From positions 27,260,765-27,324,764 of the forward strand of contig NC_089281.1 of assembly GCF_963678975.1 (NCBI RefSeq): a stretch of 64,000 nt of DNA. The letters are read 5' to 3'. Shown in pieces: positions 33,501 to 44,936 of the stretch (the stretch's first letter is position 1; every line of letters starts with the position of its first letter). The stretch is from Dysidea avara (Eukaryota > Porifera > Demospongiae > Dictyoceratida > Dysideidae). The notes under the pieces are model-generated. The model ran no database searches. It saw only the letters and a program-made list of their open reading frames with translations, and had not been told where the DNA came from. A program made the position numbers and the translations under genes.

Positions 33501-36500
33501 CCGCCTGGTCACTGTTGCACACTTTCCGTGAACTCACTGGAATGCAATTAGATTACATCACGGCATTGTTTTGTGCCAAGGATGATGCAATAATCGTTCC
33601 AATCACCTCTTTGAGCAGACTAAGACAATAATTGTACTGGTAATGTCCTGGTGACGTATTCGAAACATTGCTGAACGTCTTCCTCGACAATTCTGTCATT
33701 TCACAAATCCGTAGCGAACCATGATCGTTCTTATACGAACGCTTTATTAAGAGCCCTGTACTAGGGAAACAAAGATCCTAAGCCATGACGTTGTTAAACT
33801 TTCGAAAAAGTGATCTGTAGCCGAGATTCAGTTCTTTATTACACTAAGAATTTGAATTATTAGTGGTTGTTTTGTCACAGAGTGCGCGAAGCGATCTGAT
33901 TGGCTCTGCCAACATTCCGGCAGTGGTCCCGGAATGTGTGCAACAGTGACCAGGCGGTTTATTTACCGCCCCCACACAAACTGTCTGGCACGCGAGACTA
34001 AAAACCAACCTCAGAATGTGTAAAAACCAAAAATATGTCAGTCCAGTAGTGTTGTACTGATATGGGATTTTGCCGATATTCCGATAACCGATATTGGATA
34101 ATATTTTCAAGCCGATAAAGGTAGCCAATCCGATATAGCACAGCATGTCCACCTTGTAGCAATTTTTACTAGAACTTTGACTATGAAGGGTCAATTTAAC
34201 TTGTTTATAGCAGCAGTATTGCTATAACGACAGCTGACAGTACAATGAAGCAGTAATAACAACATTTTAATGCAGGAATATGCAACTTGATACATTTGTA
34301 AACATGACGAGCATGTATTTCTAAATACATACATGATATCTGTATCTGCTGCTTTTTTCATCATGGCGCCGATCCGATATACAAAAAACACAGCCGATAC
34401 ATGGTTTTTCCGATAACCGATCCGATTATCGGTGCAACACTACAGTCCAGTACTCCAGTCCAGTGATTAGTTACACCCTTCCAAAACTAACAAGCTGATT
34501 GATAGCTGAGTCCAATTGCAACAATCCAACATTTTAAAACTTTCAGTCTGCACAGACAGCTTTATTTTACACCTGGTAACACTTCACTTGTTGAGCCTGA
34601 TCTTTTACATTGTGTTTCAATTATTCTAGGTAAATGTTGTTGTTTTTTCTGAGGATGAATCAGTTTTGTCATATAGAAGCTGTCTTTTTTTAATAGATAA
34701 TAATTTTGGTAGACCCCTTTTAACCCAACTACTACTATACATGGTATGTATCACCCACAGAACGTACTCGCTCCATCTCAGTTTAATATTCCACCACAAC
34801 TGGAGGCCATCTTGAGGCAAGCCAACTTGTCCTTCCCTGTACCACAATCAACTTCAGAGTCAGACACTACCTCTGAAGTAAGTATGTAGTGTTGGTTGAT
34901 GTTGTAGTGTACACAACTTGTATAAGGTTGATCTGAGAACTAATATGGAGCCAGTCAAGCATGTAACATCAGCCGCACCTGCTAGGTATAGTCTCATGTG
35001 TTAAATGTTACCTGGAATCATTGTGTACACTTTCAGTAAAGCTGCAGCTTCTTCGGCTGGTATGGGAGCTAGTAAGCCAAGGAAGCCTTGTAACTGCAAG
35101 AATTCTCAATGTTTGAAGCTGTAAGTTTGTGTGTGTAGTCAGTGGTAGCATGTCGAAAACATTCATTACGTTGGTATGATTTGTGTGATTATTACAGCTA
35201 CTGTGACTGTTTTGCCAATGGAGAGTTCTGCCGTAAGACGTGCTATTGTCAGAACTGTAAAAATAGTATTAAATTTGAAGATGAAAGAGCATTTGCAATA
35301 AAGGTATATATACCAGGCAACAATACTTTACTGTCATAATATTATCGTGTTCTTTCAGACATGCCTTGACAGGAATCCCCTGGCATTCAGACCTAAAGTT
35401 GGCAAGCACAGATCTGTGAGTTTGTCATATCTTTATCACATGTGACTTGTATTTTGTCTCTAGACTGACCCAGAAAGAAGACATATCAAGGGTAAGCTAA
35501 CTAAGGCACACATCGCGCAACTAGTTATTATTTCTCTGTAGGTTGCCACTGTAAGAAATCTGGTTGTGTTAAGAACTACTGTGAATGCTATGAGGTAAAC
35601 ACACTTGTTAATCTGGAATAATGCATAATTATAGAAATCTGCAGGCCAAAATTCCTTGTTCTCACTTGTGCAAATGTGTTGATTGTAAGAACAAGCCAGA
35701 GATGGACCCAGACAGTCAGAGCCTCATGCAGCTAGCAGATGCAGCCGGTATGCATGACGTGGTATCCCTCACACCTTGTAACATGTTGTGTCAATCAGAG
35801 GTACGCACTCAACAGCAACAACAAGCTGCAGTACACTTGTTGGAGCATTTTGAAGGTCCACATGGCAGAGTTGGTGGGAGGATTAAAGCGGGGAGAAGGT
35901 CAGCTTTATGTTGTGTGTGTAAAATGTATGCAACCTACATAAGCAGCCTTAGATGTAGATGGAGCATACATTTACAACTTTGAATGTGCACACACATTAA
36001 TTTTATACAGGGAATGAGAAAAGAATACCAGTAAAGACTTGACTTAAATTGTGTTATCAGAGTACTTTTGTGATTGTTAAAAACTATGGAAATTTTTTGG
36101 CTTTTGAAGTCCACCAGAACAATTCCTTACTTCAAAATGATGAATGTGAAAGTATGAGAGAACTGTTATAATGGAATACAGTATATAGTACATTGCCTCC
36201 TGCTTAATTACTGTGGCTAGTTGTTGTGCATTATCACTAGGTGTTGATCAAATGTTGTAACTTAACAATGTATCCCATTGTAGTAGAGTAATTGAGACCT
36301 GTTCTATTGTACAACAATGCATCTATATGGAGTGTATTAGTACTGCACTGTTGTGTTGATTGTCTTTTTATTCCTTTCTTCAACAAATTCTCATGTGTAT
36401 AAGGCCAACTTACATTTTAAGTCTCATGTAGACAAGACTACTTTTACCTATAATTATACTAATGACAGGGAATAGCACATGAGACTACTCACACTGTACA

Positions 36501-36758
36501 ACCAGGCTATGTGTTCTCTGCTCATCTATTATAGGTTACCTTTTGCTTTCATCAACACTGATGTTGCCAGGGCAGCAATATTGTGTATGTTGGAAGAAGC
36601 CAACAAAGCAGAAATGGTAAGAGAAAAGGGACCACACCCACCTCATGTTACCATACCTTATATAGGCATCATTATCAGCTGCTGATGCAGAAAGAGCAGT
36701 GTTGGAAGAATTCTCAAGATGTCTGGAAGAAATCATTTCTTCAGCTTCACTAACTTGA
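30596..36758 (+). CDS. LIN54: LIN54, DNA-binding subunit of the MuvB/DREAM complex
   Basis: Twelve exons: 30596-31093, 34761-34877, 34927-34985, 35037-35120, 35198-35303, 35359-35415, 35464-35491, 35542-35594, 35645-35747, 35799-35898, 36535-36616, 36666-36758; 459 residues. The N-terminal part is Ser/Thr/Pro-rich and low-complexity. The tandem CXC (tesmin) repeats are clear: [20 protein letters not shown] with CYCQNC from about residue 241, and [18 protein letters not shown] with CKCVDCKN from about residue 316. They are joined by the [11 protein letters not shown] spacer. The KLYCDC and KNYCEC tyrosines that insert into CHR promoter DNA in LIN54 are kept. The C-terminal helices ([28 protein letters not shown]) match the MuvB-binding end. 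Intron 1 (3.7 kb) is by far the largest and is filled with transposable elements. Confidence 0.94.
31975..32155. mobile_element. MITE with TAGCCTAAATATTT-type ends, LIN54 intron 1
   Basis: The ends CATAGCCTTAATATTTAGAGGG and CCCTCGAGTTATTTACGCTATACG are imperfect inverted repeats. The interior (ATTTTATCCTTGAAATATTTAGACC; AATCTGCAAAAAAAATTTT) matches the element at 61423-61618 in the same order, so this is a two-copy family in this window. It is non-coding. Confidence 0.75.
33458..34000. mobile_element. MULE-like element with 9-bp target duplication
   Basis: Long inverted ends: TAGTCTCGCGTGCCAGACAG and its complement, continuing through a GGGGGCGG block and CCAGGCGGTTTATTT for more than 60 bp. 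The 9-bp AAAACCAAC flanks both sides (33449-33457 and 34001-34009), the duplication length typical of Mutator-like elements. There is no transposase in the 543 bp. The unoccupied version of the site is present in inverted form at about 32424-32450. Confidence 0.87.
34047..34442. mobile_element. hAT-like MITE with 8-bp target duplication
   Basis: The ends are TAGTGTTGTACTGATA and ATTATCGGTGCAACACTA. CAGTCCAG is duplicated at 34039-34046 and 34443-34450. The interior is rich in CCGATA / TATCGG units, as in many hAT MITEs. It is inserted 46 bp from the MULE-like element, in the right arm of the larger inverted repeat. Confidence 0.87.
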
Positions 36759-36976
36759 TATGTTTATTACCCTGCTATGGAATACATGATAATATCTATT
36801 GTAACAGTTCGAGTGGATACTATTTTGTTATATGTACTATAGGAATTTTCAATATGTAACAAGTGCACTGGTTGTAATAGTGAATTTTTAAAAATACGTC
36901 ACAAATTTAAGCTTGAATTTAATTATAATTATAGAAATACTGGATTTAAGAAAATACTGCTACGAGGAGCAGTTAT

Positions 36977-38187
36977 TCAGCACGAACAGTTTTGTTTATT
37001 CTGCTTTGAGTGATCGTCCAAGGTTACAACTGGTTCATTTGGATCTGTAAATATTACGCTACATATGCAGCTCACAAACACTGCACCACAAACCTCCTCT
37101 GGCATTAACTTTGGCTTTAGTTTTCTTAACATAATCTTCAGCAATCGTTACAAACAATGTCTCTGGTTTTAAAGACAACAATAAAGTCTGATTATACCTA
37201 GCTGGTTGCTTACCAATGTTGTGGCCTGTTTTGCTAGATGTTTCAATTAATTTAGCTGAGATTTCTGCCAGATTATGAAATAGTTGAATTACATGATAAT
37301 TATACCAATATAGCTTTACCATCTCCATATCTCTCCACTGTAGAAGCTTCAACTTTTCTGGCCTTCTTGTCTTCTTGTACTAAATCATACTTAGTTCCAC
37401 ACAAGTACACAAGGCAGTCCTGCAATGGGTGGGTCCAGCAATGTGTGCATGTAGTGTGGTATGCACATATGTGTGCAGAGGTGTGTACTAGTATTGCTGC
37501 AATACTTACCTCTTCACTGGCACGTAGCTCATTGACCCAAAACTTTGCTCTATCAAAACTTGACACATCAGTAAGATCTAGAGATGTTGCATAATTAATG
37601 TAATTATTACACTTCACAACCACCACCCTCAACAAAGCCATTCCCATACACAATACATTTCTCACCATAGCATACTATTGCTGCCTTAGCCCCTCTGTAA
37701 TAAATTCTGCTCATAGACTCATACCTCTCTGACCCTGCAGTGTCCTGCACAAAGTAATTTTTAACACCAGTGAGTGTTATGTGTGGCATCATTGACTAGT
37801 TACCCATATTCCCATCGTGACTGTCTCTCCATCTACTACCACTTTTTTAGCGCCAAAGGCAGCCCCAATGGTCTACAAAGAATAGCACTAATTAAAGCAT
37901 AGTATTCTAGCCTTATTTTACACCTGAAACCAACACCTTAATATATACTGTTACAGATTGTAAGTGGATACGTACATTAGAGCTGCGAGACAGAGTGTAG
38001 TGTGATTGTATGCATAGTGGCTAGTGATCTAACGACTGCTGAGTAAAGGTGTGACTATATCGAGCCTTACGCTTTGATACGGCGCCGAGGAGTTGAACTT
38101 GCCGTGTATGTACCGCTCTACGAGACTCGTCTTACCACCGTACTCTTTGCCCAATAATACCACCTTCAAATCCACGCGACTCGCCAT
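36977..38187 (-). CDS. RAB24: RAB24 small GTPase
   Basis: Eight exons on minus: 38187-38071, 37872-37804, 37744-37666, 37577-37510, 37419-37320, 37264-37214, 37162-37094, 37044-36977; 206 residues (human 203). P-loop GKEYGGKTS (13-21). G3 is [10 protein letters not shown], with Ser where most Rabs have Gln, as in RAB24. The guanine motif reads GTKYDL (TKxD), another RAB24 mark, and SSKTGHNI is the last base-contact motif. Reading straight through exon 7 would end in a dead-end tail without a lipid site. Splicing 37094 to 37044 gives a tail ending NCSC, a CXC geranylgeranylation signal, so I prefer the eight-exon model. RAB24 acts in late autophagy. Its stop is convergent with LIN54; its start lies 86 bp from the stop of the first SLC49 gene. 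Confidence 0.94.
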
Positions 38188-38273
38188 TTCTATTATAAAC
38201 TAAAAACCACAAGTAAAACTTATTGTGTGATAAACATTCTAAGAATCTTGTAAATAATAAATTATTATTTATA

Positions 38274-41200
38274 TCATGGTTTTGATAGAAGTGTTTGTTT
38301 TTCCGGTTGTTGGCAATGTTGAGTGTTCAGTTTCTCGCTCTGGTGTCTGTGGTTCTTAGGATGGAAGAACAGTATTAATATCACAAATCCAATTGTGGGG
38401 ATTGAAATGTAGAAGATGTTACTATATGTGAAGTCCTTGGGAGCTGCAGCTTGCACCATATGGTGGGTACCATTAGGATAACTCCTTCTGATCTTACACT
38501 GTGAGTGTGATAGTATGTGAGGGGGAAGATCTGTCTCCAGTGACTGAGCTATTAAGGTAAATATGAATCCCATCAGTTGCCTGTAACGGAACAATACTGA
38601 AGGCATATTAAAGGACACTTGTGGCCTCTATTTGGGTCACCCATAGAAATGGTGTCAGCCCAGAACTTTTGGGGAAAGGTTCACTTGAAAGCCATTTATG
38701 TAAAATGAGGGCCTTCAGTCAATTTTTTCAGTGGGTGCGTACATGTATACATGCCACATTCTCTAATTTGATAGCTCAACTTACGCCATGATCCAGAGTA
38801 GCCCAGTGCTCGTGGCCTCTGGTGCAGGGTAGGTCACCTCCACTCCCATCTCTAGAGCAGCTGGTGATTGAGGGAAAGCAAACAACCCCAACAAACAGAT
38901 ACTGATTGTAATGAGAACTTCCTGGTCCTGCATACGAACCATCTGTAATAATAGACTGGGTTAAGTTTGCTGCTGGTTGAGGTTTAAATCTTTCTTAATT
39001 TCTATGGTGCAGTGGTTGTTCTATAATAATGCTATGATAAACATTGTATGCACAAGGGAAAGGCTTTTCAAGTGACTATCTACCAAACATGTCATACTGA
39101 TATACGCAATTCTTACCAGTACAAACCAGATGAGAGTTAATACCATGAATGCATTTAACATTTTAAATATTTCCTCAAAGTATTTAGTTCTATCTGCTAA
39201 TATGCTGACAATGACTGCGCCAACTAATCCAGTGAATATCCACGATGCGACCCACAGTCCAGATAAGCTCTGTGGATATGTCACACATCATATTATATCA
39301 GAAGTGACATCAGCACCATATTATACCTCTGAATATCCATATGGACACAACATTTGAGGGATTAGTAACATCTGAGATGTGAACTGACCCACATTAATGC
39401 CAAAAACTAGAAGCAGAACCAAGTATGTTTTGTTCTGTAAAATCTACACAACAAGACAAATACAACGTAATGTACAGAAATCCTAGGAGCTTGTTGGATG
39501 TACAGGGGAACCTGTCTCAGTGACACTTGTATATAAAGAACAAGCACCTCTCTTGCTAATGGTTGAACAATTTTTAACTGACTGATAGGATCCACTGTAC
39601 TTTAAGGAAAGAATGATATCACCTTAGTGATTCCCTTGTAGACTGGTTCGGTCTTGCGCTCAGCAGATGGGGCTGGGGGTGTAGGTGGTCGGCTACTGCA
39701 GAATCCAAACAAGGCCATGGCACACCCCACAACAGCCAACACAGCAGTAGCTAGCAACTACACAATAAAAAGTCACTTGGAGTAAACATGTCGTACAGCT
39801 AGAAAATTTGGTCATTTTTTGGTATTCAGTATCAGTGACGGTTCTATTAGAGGGTCAAGGACTATTAAATTCTCTTCATCCAAATCTTGATAGTTATGTC
39901 ACTGGACATATATTTAACTCACTAATTTTGGTATGCTACTCTGAAGTTCGCTGTTAACAATATGCGGTGATATCAGAAACAGCACAGCAAATCCCAGTGG
40001 CCGAGCTAGTTAGTACATAAAATAGAAATTATCAAGTCATACTTAAACCTTACCCATACTGGAACACATTGTTGCAAATGTTCGCTCTTTGCCACTGAAC
40101 CAAAATGCAGCAAGTTTGGTGGGTGAATAATAAACAAATGGCTGAGATGTTGCACACAGCACTTGTCCTATCAGTGCCACCCAATAGCCGCTGTGTTGGA
40201 TGTGATAATCAAGAACAAATTCTAGGGTACTCAAGTAACGCAAGATTGCTCCAATGGCATTGAGCACAGCTCCCAGTATAATCTATACATGGACACAAAC
40301 CAAAGTAGCTTATTATTGATGCATGCTCTGTGTATAGAATAAAAAGATAATATAGTTAGTTAACTATAGCTATGAACTTTTGGTTATAATATGAAGGACC
40401 TATGGTACAACTCTTCTCTCTAGTTTTATTATAGCAAAAGCAACTGCAGTACTTCTAAAATGTTGTGTATTAAAAGGACACATCCCCAAGCTATAATTAC
40501 ACTATTCTGATGCTTGCACTAGGAGTAATGCACTGATGAGAGATTTTGCCAATCACCATAATTATATTTACTCAACTGTACATATAGCTCAGGCACACAT
40601 GAATTGATAATGAATGTTGTCTGGCAAGGGTTGTCTAACTAAACAAAGCTGACATGTACCCCCACTCTTATTAATTACTATACAATACTATGGAACTTCA
40701 GTTAACTCCTCCAGAGAATAGAAGATCTATGAAATGCTCACAGTAAAATATTAGTAGATAATGGGATTTAAAACGGTTTCAATTTCCAATTTGTAATGAT
40801 AATTGTCAGGTTGGTACAGACTTGGATGTCTGAAATGCTTCCTATGGTAACCTTTGTGATTTCCCCACCTCTATTGATTAACTACTGTAGATCTTCTGGA
40901 GAGTATAAGTATGTTGATACTGCCAGATAACTCACAGCAAATCTCAGCCCCACATCATCGATGACCATGATGCCTACAAAACCAAACGCAAATCCTATGA
41001 TGAAGTAAGTGATACTGAACCAGTCCACTTGTTGGAGTGAGATGTGGTAGAACTCTGCTGTCTCATTAGGTATAGCAGCAAATGTCAGCCAGAGCTGCAT
41101 AATCAGGAAAAAAGAATTCCATGTAGTTACATGCATACAACAGCGAGCATAACTTTGACATGGCTACTTTACATATAAAGGATACCACACGACAGTTATA

Positions 41201-42407
41201 GCAAATGTTAGTCTCGTGAAACCCAACCCCAGCCCCAAAAGGGTCTAGTGAAATTGTGAAAAAATTTGGCACTACCGGAATGTTGGAGGCTCCAATCAGA
41301 TTGTAATACAGTTATGTAACTGGATCTGGGAAAACTGGTCTTGTTCATGAAAGCAGGTTGATTTTTCATCAAAAACAAAAAAAAATTGCTACCAAATTAT
41401 TAAAGTAGTTGCTGGCTGTTTTTCCCAAGCCCAGTGGCGAGCCCTACAAGCAGTCTGGAGCCTTGGCGAACCACACAGATCTGTGGTGCTGAAAAAGGCC
41501 TATGCTCTAAATTTCCTTCAATTGCCCAATGCCCATAACTGGGTCTAATTCATCCTTATGTATCCCTACTCATTTTGTATACAACCTTTCTGCACCCCCA
41601 CACTTATTGGAGCTTGCCTGATACAGTCAACCTCAAGAGTCTGAAGCAGGGAACTGAGCTCTTGATTGATAAGGCCACTCCAAATAAATTCTCTGTTTCC
41701 CATTCTGGACTCTGGCTTATTTGCATGCGGGCTTCCATTTTAAGATTGGCAGTTCAAGCCATTGTAAGCATGCGTAAGCATGCCACCTTTGTACACAAAC
41801 GTGAATTTGTGCAAGTGAACTGACACTGCTACAAGATGGCTTTCACTGAGTCAGTACAGAATGTAAGGGTAACCGGAAAATAATAGAAGTATACAGAATA
41901 ATGGAATATTTAGAGCTGGACAGTAACCAGATCAGTGCAGGCGGTGAACCTGATAAAAAAGCTGATAATGAAATTTGCACTGTTTTCAACAGAATTGATT
42001 CCATGCATCTTGTAATATGTAGCATGTAATCGTCATCCAATAAACATTCCAGGTTCAAACTTTCTGTAGCAGTTTCCTCAGGGTCGGGTGCCGCGAGACT
42101 TGAGACATCCCATAAAATCTCACACTACCCGTCCATGGCTTCATGAACACCTGTCTCATGTGCTTGGAATCGGAGCTATGCAATCTGTGCTGGAGTAATG
42201 TATACAGTCACTTACCATTCCATTACTGAAGTTCAGGAGACTGCAAGTGGCCAGTATATACCAACGACGCTTGTAGACGCGATATGATGACACCGTACTC
42301 GAAGAGGTACTCGCCTGCGCACTGTCTTCCAGAGGAGGCTGCGTAGCGTTGTCTTGTTTTTGCTGCATGTCTACATTGCACTTTATAATTCTTTGATCGC
42401 TTGTCAT
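38274..42407 (-). CDS. SLC49-family (FLVCR/MFSD7-like) MFS transporter, copy 1
   Basis: Nine exons on minus: 42407-42216, 41094-40936, 40282-40054, 40005-39923, 39757-39623, 39443-39327, 39269-39117, 38942-38785, 38580-38274; 510 residues. N-terminal marks YRVYKRRWYILATCSLLNFS and LWLTFAAIP are SLC49-like. FSPTKLAAxWF-type sequence appears as YYSPTKLAAFWFSGKERTFA. The central cytosolic loop SSRPPTPPAPSAE separates two six-helix halves. SLC49 members carry choline/ethanolamine or haem-related substrates; the substrate here cannot be read from sequence. The PPTPP loop and YRVYxRRW start look nearest SLC49A3 (MFSD7). The start is the first in-frame ATG (MTSDQ); a second is at 42368. It is the most 3' of three tandem paralogues. 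Confidence 0.92.
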
Positions 42408-44936
42408 TGGTAGTTTTATACGAGTGCGGTTGGAGGTGAACTTCACACACGTGACATTATTGAACACGCCCGCCCTGATATTTAGCCCCGTTTTTAGCAA
42501 AGGATTTTGAAAAATGGTGTAAGTGACACAGTGATTTTCGAATGCAGGTCACTCTAGTGAGATCAATGGGCAATGCCAATGGCTCGAATTGCATATTAGA
42601 GTCACCAAAAGCACTGCCACTGCATTTTGAGTACGATAGCTTGTCACTAGCTATCTCTGGATCCATCTGATGATCATGGGCCTCATCATGGACATACAGA
42701 AGAGCAATCCATAGGATCAGATCTCTATCACTGAGTGTAGTTCTGAAATTGTGTGGTTTACTGAAACTGGTCAAGCATTTGGTTTAAATAGCTGATGGAG
42801 CATGCATGCCAATTTCCTCTATAAATCAATGTGTAATATAGTCCAGTAGAACATTGAATCATTTCATCAGTCTGTCCTTGGTATATTATCAGTATGACGA
42901 TAGTCACATAACCTCATTCACCAATTAGTATATTTGCAGAAAGCTATAATTCACCGTCCCATTAATTGTGTCCAAGCTAATTCAACTTTCTGGCTTTTCA
43001 TGCAGGACTCTGCATGTGAACTACAGTCAATGTAGTAGAGCAGCTAAGCGAAAAAATTGTTCATGTTTTGATAAAAGTACCAAATATTTGTTTAATTCAT
43101 ATTAGATATGGTGCCATTAAAATTACCAATCATATCACACTCAAAGAACCTGACAAGTAAAACCAATAGAAAATGTATTGGGGAAGCCATAAAGGTGTTC
43201 AGTAGTAGATATACTGAAACTTTGCATCTGCATAGGGATGCTCATATCCAAAAGTTGATCAATGGAGGTGTCCATCCAGGTCATTAGCTTGCAATTTTAA
43301 GAAGCATGGAGGGTCATGGTGTACAAAGCCATATATGTGCAATATAATTTCAAGCCTGTACTTTTTACACTGAAATATTGGTTCCATTAGCTAGAAGTGT
43401 TTAAAAACAGTACATTTTGAAAGATTTCTGATCAGTTGCATCTGTGAATTTGAAGTATACTCTTGCTGTTTAAGCAAAAAAAAAGATTTTAAATGCACTT
43501 TTGTATGGTTCCTGACCAGCTAGAAAATGGGCTTATAACCTAGTTAAAAGCTTCCAAACATGCCCTAAGGCAATGATTTTGATGTGGCACCATATCTCAA
43601 ATGATTTAGTGTACCTTACTCAACTTCAACAGAAAATTTGGTGCTTTATCACAAAGTGAATGATTTCATCATAATTTGTTGCTTAGCCGCTCTACTAATG
43701 AATGATGTCTACTATTCAATGCTAGCCCATTGCATATTCATGATGTTGCACGTGCATTCTTAAGCTGTTTTAATTAAATTACTGAAAATAGGCTCTGCGT
43801 CCACCAAAATTACCATAGCTCATGGATGGTATACTACTGTACTCCTGCATGTTGCAGTAGAATTACCTTGAAATGGTTTGAAGTTATTGCATAATTTGGA
43901 TCCAGAGCTTGGATGGGGATATAATTAGGCCTAAGTTACAGAATACTCTAATAGAGCAGTCACTTAGTCATCAATAATGTAAAGATAATCTGCCATCACA
44001 ATACACTGTAAAAATTAGTAGTGAATTTCACTACTAATTTCTGCCACAATACTCACTATTTTTAAGTAGTGACATTCACTACTCTTGTGGTCAAAAACTG
44101 TGGAATGCAGAAAAATCCCAGACCCAGTGGTGACTTGATCCTCTATATAGCAACATACAGAACCATAAAAGGATCCACAGCACCACGCAATGTTTACTGA
44201 CAATGGTCATGGTGCCACTGCACAGAAACCAGAAGCAACTGCAGCATGTGCCATCGACATTGTGTATGTCGTAAGTGTAGAGATAAGATGCCATTTCCCT
44301 GGTAGAGACGTTGGTGTGTGCCAAGTAATACCATCATGTACTTGATAGTTGGCACACTATAATCCAACCTTGTGATATCATTGTCAGGCTAATAACCACT
44401 GCCCAGGGGTCACTGCTGACCAAACACTGACTTTTATGCACACAAACACAGACACATAAACAGTTGGGAAATGTCATACGGTTCAGTAAAGGTGAACTAG
44501 CACATATTGGCATTGAACTGATCACAATCCCTAGCAACAAAATAATTTTACTGCAATATGAGCATGCACCCCTTAATACAATGCTTCATACTATATAGTG
44601 GACAGGTATTTCCTGCATATTAGACCACAAACAAAATGTACAAACTATATACTGACCACTCTAATAAAGAAGTCATGCACTGTATGTAATCAAGCTGTGT
44701 GCTGGTGAAAGGAGTATAGCTTGCATGGGTCATAGGTCACAACATACGCTATCACATTTGGTTACGTTAATAGTTGGATCATTGTAACTACATTACGATA
44801 CTTCTTGACTATATCAGACAGAGCAATTAGTACTAACTGTACTGAGTGTTTTTTACTACCATGTTCCCCCTTGACTCCCATGGATTCAACGGTAAATGAT
44901 AACTAATGTACCAACTATTGGTAGACATGATTACAA
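42408..44936. other. Intergenic sequence between SLC49 copies 1 and 2
   Basis: No gene recognised. It holds the TA-flanked element at 43035-43695, a TACTCTAATAGAGCAGTCAC motif at about 43942, and small palindromes at 43985-44100 (TTAGTAGTGAATTTCACTACTAA). Confidence 0.55.
43035..43695. mobile_element. TA-flanked inverted-repeat MITE
   Basis: The ends GTAGAGCAGCTAAGCGA and GCTTAGCCGCTCTAC are flanked by TA on both sides (43033-43034, 43696-43697), compatible with a Tc1/mariner-type event. The arms extend imperfectly inward (GATATGGTGCC near 43110; GGCACCATATC near 43590). It is non-coding. Confidence 0.65.

Larger units (their letters stand above)
32280..34500. repeat. Large imperfect inverted repeat in LIN54 intron 1 with nested insertions
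   Basis: The left arm includes CAGTCCAGTAGTATTCCAG (32282) and CACATTCTGAGGTTGGTTTT (about 32424-32443). The right arm carries the reverse complements, split by the elements at 33458-34000 and 34047-34442. An inner pair (GCAGTCTGCTACTAAAATGA near 32866 versus its complement near 33400) shows that the palindrome continues toward the centre. A 340-bp block (32465-32815) inside is a dispersed repeat also found at 47060-47385. Confidence 0.7.

Noticed and set aside
37059-37093. RAB24 ending by read-through at 37059
   Set aside because: Gives no prenylation motif; the spliced exon at 37044-36977 restores a CXC end.
23386-38187. A functional operon-like cluster of trafficking genes (SEC20, CHMP3, RAB24)
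   Set aside because: They are on the same strand but separated by opposite-strand NSD and LIN54; nothing in sequence links their regulation.
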